From: Rufibacter radiotolerans
Lineage (GTDB): Bacteria; Bacteroidota; Bacteroidia; Cytophagales; Hymenobacteraceae
Length of the DNA stretch: 64,000 bases
Reading direction: 5' to 3'
Assembly: GCF_001078055.1 (NCBI RefSeq)
Contig: NZ_CP010777.1
Coordinates: 186,001-250,000, forward strand
The notes under the pieces are model-generated. The model did not search any database, was not told where the DNA came from, and saw nothing but the letters and a program-made list of their open reading frames with translations. The position numbers and the translations under genes were made by a program. Below are positions 44,023-52,080 of the stretch, one piece after another (position 1 is the stretch's first letter; every line of letters begins with the position of its first letter).

Positions 44023-44961
44023 TCAATGGTAGGCCCCGGCATCGGCGCAGGCGTGGCCGTCGGGACCGCGTTCCACCTGCAGGGTCACGTGGTTCAGGTG
44101 GAACTCCTCGTGGAGGTGCGTTCGGATCTGGGCCAGTTGGTCTTCCTTGTACTGCTCGTCTACCACTAGGTGGGCGGTAAGGGCGTTCTCGGTGCTGCTC
44201 ATGGCCCACACGTGCAGATCATGGATTTCGGCCACGCCGGAGATGCTTTTCAGGTAGTTTCTGATAGCCTCCAGATCAACGCCCTGGGGTACGGCATCCA
44301 GGGTAAGGTGCAAAGACTCCATTAAGAGGCTCCAGGTACTCCAGACAATAATAGCCATAATAACCAGACTGATGACGGCATCTATCCAGAACCAATTGGT
44401 GTAGAAAATAACTATCCCGGCCGCCACTACGCCCAGGCTCACTAGCGCATCGGCGGCCATGTGCAGGTAGGCGCCTTTCACGTTAATGTCATGTTCTTTG
44501 TCCCGGAAGAAAAGCAGAGCGGTGCCGGCGTTGATAAAAATGCCAATGCCGGAGACAATGGAGATGGCGGTCCCGTTCAGGGCCGGGGGTGCGCCCAGAC
44601 GCTCTATGGCCTCCCAGCCAATGGCGCCCACGGCCAGCAGCAACAGCACCGCGTTCAGCAAAGAGACCAATGTGGTACTTTTCCCGAAGCCGTAGGTAAA
44701 GCGGCCGGTGGGTTTGCGCTTAGAGATCTTGAGCGCGAAAAAAGCGAGCAACAGACTGATGACGTCTGTGAAATTATGCCCCGCGTCTGTGAGCAGCGCC
44801 AGCGAATTGTACCACCAACCGGCCCCGGCCTCTAGCACCACAAACAGCACGTTCAGCCCAATGCCCACCAAGAAGGCGGTGTTCAACCTACCCGAGGCGG
44901 GCAAGCCGTGGCTGTGCCCATGGGAACCGTGCGCGTGGGAATGTGAATGGGTTTCTGCCAT
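44023..44961 (-). CDS. Cation diffusion facilitator (CzcD/ZitB-like)
   Basis: The start is ATG 44961 (MAETHSHSHAHGS), after which a His-rich tract follows (HSHSHAHGSHGHSHG). The 312-residue protein has six membrane segments with the zinc-site motifs SLALLTDAGHNFTD (TM2) and HMAADALVS (TM5), and a C-terminal cytoplasmic domain (SSTENALTAHLVVD). CDF proteins export Zn2+, Co2+ or Cd2+ by proton antiport. It sits in the leftward metal island, 60 bases from a dispersed palindrome. Confidence 0.93.
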   Translation of the reverse strand: MAETHSHSHAHGSHGHSHGLPASGRLNTAFLVGIGLNVLFVVLEAGAGWWYNSLALLTDAGHNFTDVISLLLAFFALKISKRKPTGRFTYGFGKSTTLVSLLNAVLLLLAVGAIGWEAIERLGAPPALNGTAISIVSGIGIFINAGTALLFFRDKEHDINVKGAYLHMAADALVSLGVVAAGIVIFYTNWFWIDAVISLVIMAIIVWSTWSLLMESLHLTLDAVPQGVDLEAIRNYLKSISGVAEIHDLHVWAMSSTENALTAHLVVDEQYKEDQLAQIRTHLHEEFHLNHVTLQVERGPDGHACADAGAYH

Positions 44962-45123
44962 GGCCAACTAAAAGAGATGTGGGTTGTACGCTAGAATTAG
45001 TTTCTGGGGCAAAGAAAACGGTCCCTGTCTGCAACGGCGTTATATGATTCTGTTGCCGGTTAACAAGATTAGATGCGCGGGAAAAAGACCATTTCTAAAA
45101 ATCAGGACCGGCCCTAAAAAGAA

Positions 45124-45144
45124 ACAGCCGGAATTTCCGGCTGT
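45124..45144 (-). terminator. Short terminator after copper protein paralog 2
   Basis: ACAGCCGG AATT CCGGCTGT hairpin lies 25 bases beyond the stop at 45169. Read on the minus strand it is followed by TTTCTTTTT. Confidence 0.75.
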
Positions 45145-45168
45145 CCTGTTCTCTGTACGGGGGTACCC

Positions 45169-45498
45169 TTACGCAGCCAATGACCGGCAGGCCTCTGCGC
45201 ATCTGCGGCAGGCTTCGGCGCAGCGTTGGCAGTGCTCATGGTGGTGCTTACCGCATTCAGCGGCGCAGGCCTCACAAACTTCCATACATTCACGTAATAG
45301 ATGTTTGCCGTGCTCAGAACCGCGGGCCAGCAGCGTCATGGTCAGTTTGCAGATATCGGCGCAGTCACGGTCCAGCTGAATACAGCGGACCATCATCTTC
45401 ACGTCTTCTTCCTGCAGACAGGCGGTGGCGCAGTGCTCACATTCTAAGATACACGCCATGAGCGCGTCAATGGCTGGTTGGTTTTGTGAATTGTGCAT
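45169..45498 (-). CDS. Cys-rich four-helix bundle copper-binding protein, paralog 2
   Basis: The 109-residue protein starts with MHNSQNQPAIDALMAC and repeats the pattern of its paralog at 43550: ACILECEHCATACLQ, RCIQLDRDCADIC, ECMEVCEACAAECGKHHHEHCQRCAEAC. The Cys spacing is nearly the same and the two share most core positions. It probably stores Cu(I). The presence of two divergent copies in one island hints at different loading or expression. Its terminator is at 45124-45144. Confidence 0.9.
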   Translation of the reverse strand: MHNSQNQPAIDALMACILECEHCATACLQEEDVKMMVRCIQLDRDCADICKLTMTLLARGSEHGKHLLRECMEVCEACAAECGKHHHEHCQRCAEACRRCAEACRSLAA

Positions 45499-45659
45499 AG
45501 TTCAGAGTTTTATAGGTGAAACTTGATAAGCACACTCACGCTCTATTTAATACCTGTGGCCGCCTCAGAAAGAAACAAAGCCAAAAGGTAATAGGGGTTT
45601 ACGCCCAAAAGCAGGCAGCCGTTTTATAAAATTAAAAGCAAGGTGTACAGAATTCCTTT

Positions 45660-46229
45660 CTAGGCCAGGCTGTCCAGGGGAAGGCGGTCTACCGAAGGGG
45701 CTTTCTTGTAGTCTGTCACCGAGACGCCGGTGACTTTCTTGAACTGGTTGGAAAGGTGTTGCACGCTGCTGTACTGCAGGCGGTGGGCAATCTCACTAAG
45801 GGTAAGCTGGCCGTAAGAAATGAGTTCTTTCACGCGCTCAATCTTTAACCGGATCAGGTATTTCTCCAGGGTAGTGCCGGTGTGCTGCGAGAACACCTTG
45901 CTCAGGTGCTGGTAAGACATGCCCAGTTTCTCAGACAGGTACACAGACGTGGTCATGGGCTGGTACTCCTCCTCCAGCTGGCGCTGGTACTCCAGCAAGG
46001 TGGTTTTGATAAGATCGGTGAGTTGTTCGTCTTTTTCCTGGAGCAGTTCAAAGCCGTGGGCCTGCAGCGCCTCAGAAAGCGCCGGTACATTCACTTTCTT
46101 CTCAGTGGTCACGGTGGCTTCGCCGAGTTTCACGTCCTGTACGGTAAGGCCCTGGCCCGTCAATACCTCGGTCACGGTAGCAATGCAGCGCGGGCAAACC
46201 ATGTTTTTGATATGAAGGTGCTGTTCCAT
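45660..46229 (-). CDS. HMA-like metal domain fused to an AraC-type DNA-binding domain
   Basis: Residues 1-70 look like a ferredoxin-like HMA domain (LHIKNMVCPRCIATVTEVL, Cys12 and Cys15, and ALQAHGFELL). Residues about 97-180 are a complete AraC C-terminal domain with two helix-turn-helix units (LSEKLGMSYQHLSKVFSQHTG, LSEIAHRLQYSSVQHLSNQF). It is 189 residues long. A sensible reading is a one-component regulator that senses copper by its own HMA domain and controls the nearby metal genes. This is inference from domain order and context. A promoter-like TTTG-N17-TACCTTTT lies at 46242-46270. Confidence 0.8.
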   Translation of the reverse strand: MEQHLHIKNMVCPRCIATVTEVLTGQGLTVQDVKLGEATVTTEKKVNVPALSEALQAHGFELLQEKDEQLTDLIKTTLLEYQRQLEEEYQPMTTSVYLSEKLGMSYQHLSKVFSQHTGTTLEKYLIRLKIERVKELISYGQLTLSEIAHRLQYSSVQHLSNQFKKVTGVSVTDYKKAPSVDRLPLDSLA

Positions 46230-46241
46230 GGGGTTAACGTC

Positions 46242-46270
46242 AAAAGGTACTCAGGTGCTAAAATAACAAA
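46242..46270 (-). promoter_or_regulatory. Possible promoter of the HMA-AraC regulator
   Basis: On the minus strand TTTG at 46270-46267 and TACCTTTT at 46249-46242 are 17 bases apart, a fair match to the Bacteroidetes consensus, 12 bases before the ATG. Confidence 0.4.
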
Positions 46271-46311
46271 GAAAACCCCAAAGAAGTGCACTCGCCTTTT
46301 TCCCGGGTCTG

Positions 46312-46614
46312 CTAAGACTCCCGGGTGCGTACCCGGGGAACGTTCCTTTTAGGGGCTGACGAGACCACTTTAGGCTTCTTGCCCGAAAACCGCATAAACG
46401 CCCAGTTCACCGTGGGCACAATCACAAACGCAGTACCGGCCATCAGGATGAAAATGCCCAGAAACGTGTTGAACAGCCTGAAAATGAAATCATCGGGGAA
46501 CCCGAAGGTGTACAGGATCAAGGCCATGGACAGCAGCATACTGATGAGGGCGGCAATGAGCAGGTCCCGGCGCCAGTACCGCTGGAAGGGGTGTCTCTTA
46601 ACAGTCTTCGCCAT
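46312..46614 (-). CDS. DUF2798-like small membrane protein
   Basis: The 100-residue protein has two membrane segments (DLLIAALISMLLSMALILYTF and LFNTFLGIFILMAGTAFVIVP) and a basic C-terminal tail (KKPKVVSSAPKRNVPRVR). The layout fits DUF2798, but the call is tentative. It is 2 bases after the thioredoxin-like gene, so the two are translated together. Confidence 0.55.
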   Translation of the reverse strand: MAKTVKRHPFQRYWRRDLLIAALISMLLSMALILYTFGFPDDFIFRLFNTFLGIFILMAGTAFVIVPTVNWAFMRFSGKKPKVVSSAPKRNVPRVRTRES

Positions 46615-46616
46615 GC

Positions 46617-47243
46617 CTATGCCAGTGAGGTGCGTATCCAGTGGGGCAGTACGTGTAGCAACTCCGCCTGCAGGGCGAAGCCGTTGTCATCTTCAGAGCG
46701 TTGCAGGGCCTGCGTGATAAAGTCAGTGATGGGCAGATTCTGTTGTTTCAGTTCCAGCACGTAGTCCTGCAGTTCCTTTGGCCGCGGTCCCCAGCTTCCC
46801 AGAGGCTGCAGCGTATCGGCGTGCAGGGCAATGAGCTTGGGAATGCTTTTCCCGCCGTTGGTCAGGTAAGCGTCCATGACCTGGGGCTGCTCTGTGCGCA
46901 GAATGGTCCTGAGGGTAATGTGCGTTGATTGCTCCGCGATGGCGGCCAGCACCGGCACATGGATGGCGGCATCCCCGCACCAGGCCTCTGTGAGCACCAG
47001 CCACAGCTGCGGCTGCGGCAGGCTTTGCACCTGCTCTACCAGGTCCTGGTTCAGGGGCGACTGGTAGGTGCGCTCCATAATGGCCAGGTTGTCTTTGGTG
47101 AGTTGGGCCAGAAAGGCAGATTGCTCCAGCCCGGTGGTTTTCTCCTGGGCCACGGCCTCCTGTACCAGTTGCAAATATTCTGAGTAGGAGAGGCTCTGGG
47201 CCACTACCTCTGGGGTAATCACATTGAATTGCGCTTCCTGCAT
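46617..47243 (-). CDS. Thioredoxin-fold protein with a CGD active site
   Basis: The 208-residue protein has the thioredoxin-like centre WLVLTEAWCGDAAIHVPVL, with Cys89 and Asp91; the second Cys of a CxxC is absent. This places it with a family of thioredoxin-like proteins common in Bacteroidetes that bind or transfer a thiol without disulfide exchange. No signal peptide, so cytoplasmic. It lies next to the metal genes and 2 bases before the DUF2798-like gene. Confidence 0.82.
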   Translation of the reverse strand: MQEAQFNVITPEVVAQSLSYSEYLQLVQEAVAQEKTTGLEQSAFLAQLTKDNLAIMERTYQSPLNQDLVEQVQSLPQPQLWLVLTEAWCGDAAIHVPVLAAIAEQSTHITLRTILRTEQPQVMDAYLTNGGKSIPKLIALHADTLQPLGSWGPRPKELQDYVLELKQQNLPITDFITQALQRSEDDNGFALQAELLHVLPHWIRTSLA

Positions 47244-47341
47244 ACGTCCTTGTCTTTCCGTCTGTAAAGCAGACCTGGCCGCGAAGATACGGCAAAGCCT
47301 GCTTCTTGCCTAAACCCATGGTCTGGCTATTGTACAAAAAC

Positions 47342-47371
47342 AAAAGACCCGGGCGTTTCCCGGGTCTTTTG
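47342..47371 (-). terminator. Terminator hairpin with adjoining half repeat
   Basis: AAAAGACCCGGG and CCCGGGTCTTTT form a 12-bp stem. It lies between the thioredoxin-like gene and the disordered protein gene; a half dispersed palindrome starts right after it. Confidence 0.7.
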
Positions 47372-47393
47372 CTGAAAACAGGCCTAAAACGGC
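47372..47393. repeat. Dispersed palindromic repeat, half copy 13
   Basis: TGAAAACAGGCCTAAAACGG, the right half of the family core, joined directly to a terminator arm. Confidence 0.6.
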
Positions 47394-47421
47394 TGGTTTC
47401 CTTTTGTAAACGCAAAAAAAA

Positions 47422-47985
47422 TTACTCGCCTTTCTTGGCGTCTTTCACGTCATCTGCCAGGCTGGCGTCTCCTCGGTAGCCTTCCAGCGTGCTGGCGTTG
47501 GGCTGGTTGTTCCTGAACTCCTTATCAGAGCTGTCGGCGCCGCGGGTGTCTGAGCTATTGGCGTTAGAGCCCTGCGGGCTATTGGCCTCTGGATGGAACT
47601 TGGCTTTTTTGGCGCCGCCGCCGTGGCCTTCACTTGACGGAACGTTCTCGCCGCGGGTGTTATCGGCGCCGCCCGGTACCGGACCATCCTGAAAATGTGG
47701 TTTGTTAGTGCTTTCCTCGGTGCCTTGGTTACGCATGCTGTTGGGCCGTCCGCTTACGCCCGGGCCTGTGCTGCTGTTGGGGTTTTGAGGATGCTGGTGG
47801 TCCATGTGCTCCTGATCCTTGCGGGCGTGGGGGTGCGACTGCGTTTCAGGGGAACCTTCAAACGGAGGGTTATTATTATGGCGGTTGCTGTTGTTGAGGT
47901 TGTCATCCTGGCTTTGGATGTCCTGCCAGCTATTGTCCTGGTTGGGTCTGTTTTGTTTCGGGCTGTTATCGCTTCCTTTGGTCAT
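47422..47985 (-). CDS. Low-complexity hydrophilic protein, probably disordered
   Basis: The 187-residue protein is rich in Asn, Gln, Ser, Gly, Asp and Pro with no hydrophobic core (MTKGSDNSPKQNRPNQDNSW .. GHGGGAKKAKFHPE). No signal peptide or membrane segment. The composition resembles hydrophilins or stress-induced disordered proteins, but no family is recognised. Upstream (47986-48239) no other gene is seen. It may be a stress or desiccation protein; that is only a guess. Confidence 0.7.
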   Translation of the reverse strand: MTKGSDNSPKQNRPNQDNSWQDIQSQDDNLNNSNRHNNNPPFEGSPETQSHPHARKDQEHMDHQHPQNPNSSTGPGVSGRPNSMRNQGTEESTNKPHFQDGPVPGGADNTRGENVPSSEGHGGGAKKAKFHPEANSPQGSNANSSDTRGADSSDKEFRNNQPNASTLEGYRGDASLADDVKDAKKGE

Positions 47986-48239
47986 GGCTCTTTCTCCTTA
48001 TGGTTAAATAGTTTGAGATATTGCTTCTGCTCTGGCTATAGGCGCAGAGTACACTCTTGTACGGTGGTGGTAAAACTTTGGGTTAGGAGGAGTCTCAATT
48101 CTGCACCCAGTGCAGCTGGTTTATTAGAATAGGAACAACAGCCAGGGGTGGTTAACTCAAAACCAGAGAAGCGCGTACTACCTGCTACAAGGCAACTACC
48201 GCATACTTGCCGCAGACTGTTTAAACAGAACTTACTACC

Positions 48240-48563
48240 ATGAAAAAGCAAATAAAGACCTGTAAACGCCTTGCCTATACATTACTTGTAGGAGGCGCCC
48301 TGCTAACCGGTACCGCCGCCTGCAGCACCGGCACAGATAAAGGGGAAGTGAACGTAGAGGAAAGCGACTTTAAAGACAAAAGCCCCACTGAGCATAACGC
48401 TGAAGGCACCTCAGACAATACCGAGGACGTGAAAGACGAGCGCAACCCTGCCAACCAGAAGATCTATGATGAACAGCAGGAGAAAATGAGGAACCGCAAT
48501 GACAGTACCCAGGAGCAAGGGTTTGGCGCTGCGGCTAAGACCCAGAATAAAAAAGACCAATAG
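48240..48563 (+). CDS. Small acidic lipoprotein
   Basis: The 107-residue protein has a lipoprotein signal (YTLLVGGALLTGTAACSTGTD) followed by a hydrophilic acidic chain with no fold (EESDFKDKSPTEHNAEG..DNTEDVKDERNP). It may be a loosely folded envelope protein. Its composition is close to that of the divergent disordered protein gene at 47422, 254 bases away. Family unknown. Confidence 0.75.
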   Translation: MKKQIKTCKRLAYTLLVGGALLTGTAACSTGTDKGEVNVEESDFKDKSPTEHNAEGTSDNTEDVKDERNPANQKIYDEQQEKMRNRNDSTQEQGFGAAAKTQNKKDQ

Positions 48564-48578
48564 TCTCTTGATTGCATT

Positions 48579-48620
48579 AAACAGAAAAGCCTGCCTCTTA
48601 AGGGGCAGGCTTTTCTGTTT
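48579..48620. terminator. Bidirectional terminator after the small lipoprotein gene
   Basis: AAACAGAAAAGCCTGCC (48579-48595) pairs with GGCAGGCTTTTCTGTTT (48604-48620). It lies between convergent genes and merges into a dispersed palindrome. Confidence 0.88.
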
Positions 48621-48655
48621 TGGGGCTATTTTTCGAAAAACGGGCCTAAAACAGC
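48616..48655. repeat. Dispersed palindromic repeat, copy 14
   Basis: GTTTTGGGGCTAT TTTTCGAAAAA CGGGCCTAAAACAGC, starting within the terminator tail and ending 1 base before the next gene's stop codon. Confidence 0.75.
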
Positions 48656-49711
48656 TTATCTGAAATAAAAGCCGTTGGGCAAGATACGTACCTGGAACGA
48701 GTCAATAGCGGCTCCGCCGGTAGGCTGATAACGCACGGCCCAGCCATTGGAAGAATAACCGCCCACCCCTAGGTAGAGCGTTCCGGTTTCGGGGTCAATG
48801 CCCAGGCCGTAAGGGTCGCGGTGCAGAAGGGGGGTAGTGGAGGCCGCGGTGGCGCTGGTAGACATGGCATATAGCTTGCCGTTGTAAGAATAAAATAAAG
48901 TGTTTTTAGCGCCATTAATCACCAATTGCCCGGCGCTGCTGGTTCCTGCCGGGAAGTTGAAAGTGGTAAGGGCATTATTATTGGCTGGGTCGATTTTAAC
49001 CAAAGCCCCGGGACCGGAATAACCGCCTCTTAAAACCCAGATTTTATTGTTGCCATCCAGCACCAGGTGTTTGGGGGCTTGTCCTACGGTAAGGGTGGTT
49101 TCCACTTCATCAGAGGTGGTATTGATGACCGAAACCGTGTTGCCATCACTGTTGGCCACGTATAGTTTTCCGTTGTAAAGCAACAGTCCTTCCGGCAACA
49201 GACCTACGTTAATGGTTTTGGTAACGGTGTTGGTAGCCAGGTTCAGGACAGATACCCGGCCCGTGCCGGTATATCCCTGAAAGCCATACCCCACATATTC
49301 GGTCACGTAGGCTTTGGTGGCATTAAGGGCCGCCATGTACCGGGGAATTTTCAAGCCATTGATTACGCCAACAGAGGCAAAGGTGTTGGCATTGACTACC
49401 TCAATTTTCTCACTGTTGTTCACCGCTATATAGGCCTTGTCTCCTACAAACATTATGGACTGGCCGGCATCGCCCAGAGGACGGCCGTTTACTTGTTTGA
49501 ACACTTCTGGCGAAAAGGTCTTAGCATCGCGGGAGAGGTAGCTCACCTCAGAGGTAGGGGTGCCAAAGCCGCCTTCGTTCAGGATAAAGACCCCTTTTTC
49601 ATAGGCGCCCTTTGGGGCTTCATTGGGCTCGTCCTCCTTGTCGCAAGAAGTCAGGAAAAGGCCTCCCAGCAAAAGGAAGGGAAGATACTTTTTAAGCATG
49701 GGTACTTTCAT
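48656..49711 (-). CDS. Beta-propeller surface lipoprotein, BtuG-like
   Basis: The start is ATG 49711 (MKVPMLKKYL) or ATG 49699; both give the lipoprotein signal MLKKYLPFLLLGGLFLTSC. The mature 330 residues are a YncE-type beta-propeller (for example SEKIEVVNANTF, KLYVANSDGNTVSVINTTSDEVET, WVLRGGYSGPGAL). It lies 35 bases after the BtuB-like receptor gene, which is under a cobalamin riboswitch. In Bacteroides thetaiotaomicron the propeller lipoprotein BtuG binds B12 very tightly and hands it to BtuB. By context and fold this is the same role; the residues that bind B12 cannot be checked here. Confidence 0.8.
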   Translation of the reverse strand: MKVPMLKKYLPFLLLGGLFLTSCDKEDEPNEAPKGAYEKGVFILNEGGFGTPTSEVSYLSRDAKTFSPEVFKQVNGRPLGDAGQSIMFVGDKAYIAVNNSEKIEVVNANTFASVGVINGLKIPRYMAALNATKAYVTEYVGYGFQGYTGTGRVSVLNLATNTVTKTINVGLLPEGLLLYNGKLYVANSDGNTVSVINTTSDEVETTLTVGQAPKHLVLDGNNKIWVLRGGYSGPGALVKIDPANNNALTTFNFPAGTSSAGQLVINGAKNTLFYSYNGKLYAMSTSATAASTTPLLHRDPYGLGIDPETGTLYLGVGGYSSNGWAVRYQPTGGAAIDSFQVRILPNGFYFR

Positions 49712-49746
49712 AGTTGATGGTGGATAGAAGAAGAAAACATATTGAA

Positions 49747-51678
49747 TTAAGGGTGTGTGGCCCATTTAAGGGAGAGTGATAGCCTGAATGAACGGGACGG
49801 CATAGCCCGGAACGCCATGGTCTGGTAGGTGGTATTGGTAAGGTTCTGCACATGGGCCATGAGTTGCGCCTCCATAGTGCGCCAGGTAAAGGCCTTTCCC
49901 AGACTGGCATTGGCCAGGGCATAGGCAGCAAGCCAGTTGTTGTTGTCATTATCTGAGAAGCGCCTATCAGTAAAGGCGGCATCCATAGACAGCCACCACG
50001 TCTGGAACCGAGCTTCGGCCCAGCCGGCTACCTTGTGTTTGGGCACATAGAAAAGTTGGCGGTTGATGAAGTGCGCCCGCGCGTCTGGCAGTTTCTGCTG
50101 CGAGATGGTGTAGGCATAGGCGGCCCCGGCAGACAAGGCTGTTTTCTCTGATGCCTGGTAATGCCAGCGCGAATCCAGTTCGGCGCCATGCCCCAGCACC
50201 TGACTCAGGTTGACCGGCTCTGAATAGCCGGCCGTGGCGGGTTGCCATTGAATCCAGTCCTGCACCCGCAGGCGGTAAACGGTGGCCTCTGTTTTTCCAG
50301 TGACGGCTTTTCGCTCGTACTGGTGCGCCAGCCCGGCTTCATATCCCCAGCCGTTTTCGGGCTGTAAGTTAGGGTTGCCGCCGGGGCGCCAGAAACGGTC
50401 ATTGAGGGTAGGCACCCGGTAGCTGCGCGACACGTTGGCTTTGGCGGTGAGGGTGTGCTGCGGCGTTTGCCAGATATGGTAGTTGGCGCCCAGCGTGGGG
50501 GTGAGGGGAGGGTTAAAGCCTTTCACCCAGGCCTGCCGCAAATTCAGGCTCAGTTGCAGTTGGGGCAGCGGGTCATACCTTAGCCAGCTGTAGACTGAAA
50601 AGCGCTGCTCCTGAATGGCGCCGCCGTACTCCTTCATATTGGCCTGGAACAACTGCCCTTCCGCGCCCACCTGTAACAGCAGGTTTGGCCGCAGTGCCCG
50701 TTCATGCTCCAGCTGGCTTTGGTAGGTATGTACCTTGGAGAGGGAAAGAACCCCATCGTCCTGGAAATCCAGGCGGTCCTGGAAGTAGGCGACCCGGGCG
50801 GTGGTGGTGCCTCTGGCCACCTGTCCCTGCCATTCGCCCATCAGGCGCAGGTTCTCATCATGCTGCCGGGCGTGGGTATTGGCGCTGCCCATGGAAGGCT
50901 GTATTTGCCGGTCGGTCTTCACGTACCATCCCCTCACAGAAACCCGGTGGTCTTGATTGATTTTATAATGCAGGTCCTGGGCCAGGCTGGTTTGCGAGAA
51001 GGCGGCGTTCTGCTGGGTTTCATAGGGCTGACCGAAGACGGCAGTATTCCGGAATCTAAAATCATTATCTGCCGCAGTGCGCGTAAACGAGGAGGAGAGC
51101 GCCAGGCGGCCATTGGAAAAAGCGCCCTGGGCGGCGGTGCGGCGGTGCCCGAAACTGCCCGCTTCCTGCTGTACCTGCACCTGCCGGAGCGGTCGGAAAG
51201 ACGCCGGGTTTTCCAGCACCACGGCCCCGCCCAGAGAGCCGCTCCCGTGCAGGGCGCCGCTGGGCCCGTGCTGCAGGTGCACCGTGGCGTTGGCCGACGG
51301 CGGCAATAGCGCGAAATCTGAGAGACCCAACGTAGGCAGCGCAATGTTGAACCCGTTCCAAAGCACGGCGGTGTGGCTGGCGGTGGTCCCCCTGAACGCA
51401 ACGGTAGCGGTCATGCCGTTGCCATAGCTCTTGAGGTACAGGGGGCTGCGCTGCTGGAGCACCTCGGCCAGGGTAATGCCCGGCTGGCGCTGCAGCAAAA
51501 GGGAGTCAAGCGTCTGGGTGCGGGAACCGGCGGCATATTTTGAATACCGGTTGCCCGAAATGGTTATTGTCTGTAGTTGCACCGTGTCTGGCGACACCGC
51601 CTGGGCCATAGCCGACGGCAGAGACAGAGCCTGGGCAGCCATACTCACCAACGCGCATAAAACAAGACAACGTACCAT
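49747..51678 (-). CDS. btuB: BtuB-like TonB-dependent cobalamin receptor
   Basis: The start is ATG 51678 (MVRCLVLCALVSMAAQAL), which gives a signal peptide ending in SAMA or AQA; a GTG at 51738 would be within the predicted leader. The 643-residue protein has a TonB plug (ITLAEVLQQRSPLYLKSYG, TAVLWNGFNIALPT, GALHGSGSLGGAVVL) and an antiparallel barrel ending in SFRLSLSLKW. The cobalamin riboswitch upstream assigns the substrate. A surface lipoprotein partner follows in the same unit. The size is similar to E. coli BtuB (614 residues). Confidence 0.92.
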   Translation of the reverse strand: MVRCLVLCALVSMAAQALSLPSAMAQAVSPDTVQLQTITISGNRYSKYAAGSRTQTLDSLLLQRQPGITLAEVLQQRSPLYLKSYGNGMTATVAFRGTTASHTAVLWNGFNIALPTLGLSDFALLPPSANATVHLQHGPSGALHGSGSLGGAVVLENPASFRPLRQVQVQQEAGSFGHRRTAAQGAFSNGRLALSSSFTRTAADNDFRFRNTAVFGQPYETQQNAAFSQTSLAQDLHYKINQDHRVSVRGWYVKTDRQIQPSMGSANTHARQHDENLRLMGEWQGQVARGTTTARVAYFQDRLDFQDDGVLSLSKVHTYQSQLEHERALRPNLLLQVGAEGQLFQANMKEYGGAIQEQRFSVYSWLRYDPLPQLQLSLNLRQAWVKGFNPPLTPTLGANYHIWQTPQHTLTAKANVSRSYRVPTLNDRFWRPGGNPNLQPENGWGYEAGLAHQYERKAVTGKTEATVYRLRVQDWIQWQPATAGYSEPVNLSQVLGHGAELDSRWHYQASEKTALSAGAAYAYTISQQKLPDARAHFINRQLFYVPKHKVAGWAEARFQTWWLSMDAAFTDRRFSDNDNNNWLAAYALANASLGKAFTWRTMEAQLMAHVQNLTNTTYQTMAFRAMPSRSFRLSLSLKWATHP

Positions 51679-51799
51679 ATCCTCGGCCAATAGCAGAGGA
51701 GACCAGAACGAGAGAAATAAACGAAAACGCCAGCCCACTTGAAGGGGCCACCATCCTTGCTGCTTTTTTTCCCGAAAGCCTCCAAGTGTGTATGTAAGA

Positions 51800-51975
51800 C
51801 GTTGGCAGGTCTCCTGGCTCTCTTCTCCGGCCCGGCCTTCCCATCTGGCAAAGCAGACAGTGGCGTATGGTGGGCAGAATGGGTTTGAAGATAACAGTTG
51901 CGGGTACAGCTCAGGTATTACACCTGATTCCCTTTTAAGACCGCACGGCAGAAAGCCAGGGCGGTCACCAATATC
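51800..51975 (-). promoter_or_regulatory. Cobalamin riboswitch
   Basis: Read on the minus strand: the core carries GGGAAT near 51935-51928, GCTGTACCCGCAACTGT ending near 51895, a GCCACTGT hairpin and GGGAAGGC (about 51844-51835), and ends with the B12 box GCCAGGAGACCTGCC (51818-51804). These match the conserved B12 element. It lies 122 bases before the btuB ATG, and the space between has no clear terminator, so it may act on translation. Confidence 0.93.
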
Positions 51976-51980
51976 AGGGG

Positions 51981-51988
51981 CAAAGGTA
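51981..51988 (-). promoter_or_regulatory. Predicted -7 element of the btuB operon
   Basis: TACCTTTG on the minus strand, exact consensus, a few bases before the first stem of the riboswitch. The -33 TTG is not evident. Confidence 0.55.
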
Positions 51989-52038
51989 CGGTAAGTTTGG
52001 AAAGTGCGCTATAGCGGACCCAGGAAATTTAAGAAGAG

Positions 52039-52076
52039 GCGTTTTGGGGCTGTTTTGGCAAAAACAGGCCAGAATT
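52039..52076. repeat. Dispersed palindromic repeat, copy 15
   Basis: GCGTTTTGGGGCT GTTTTGGCAAAAAC AGGCCAGAATT. It lies upstream of the riboswitch promoter and just beyond the stop of the next leftward gene. Confidence 0.75.
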
Positions 52077-52080
52077 AAGT

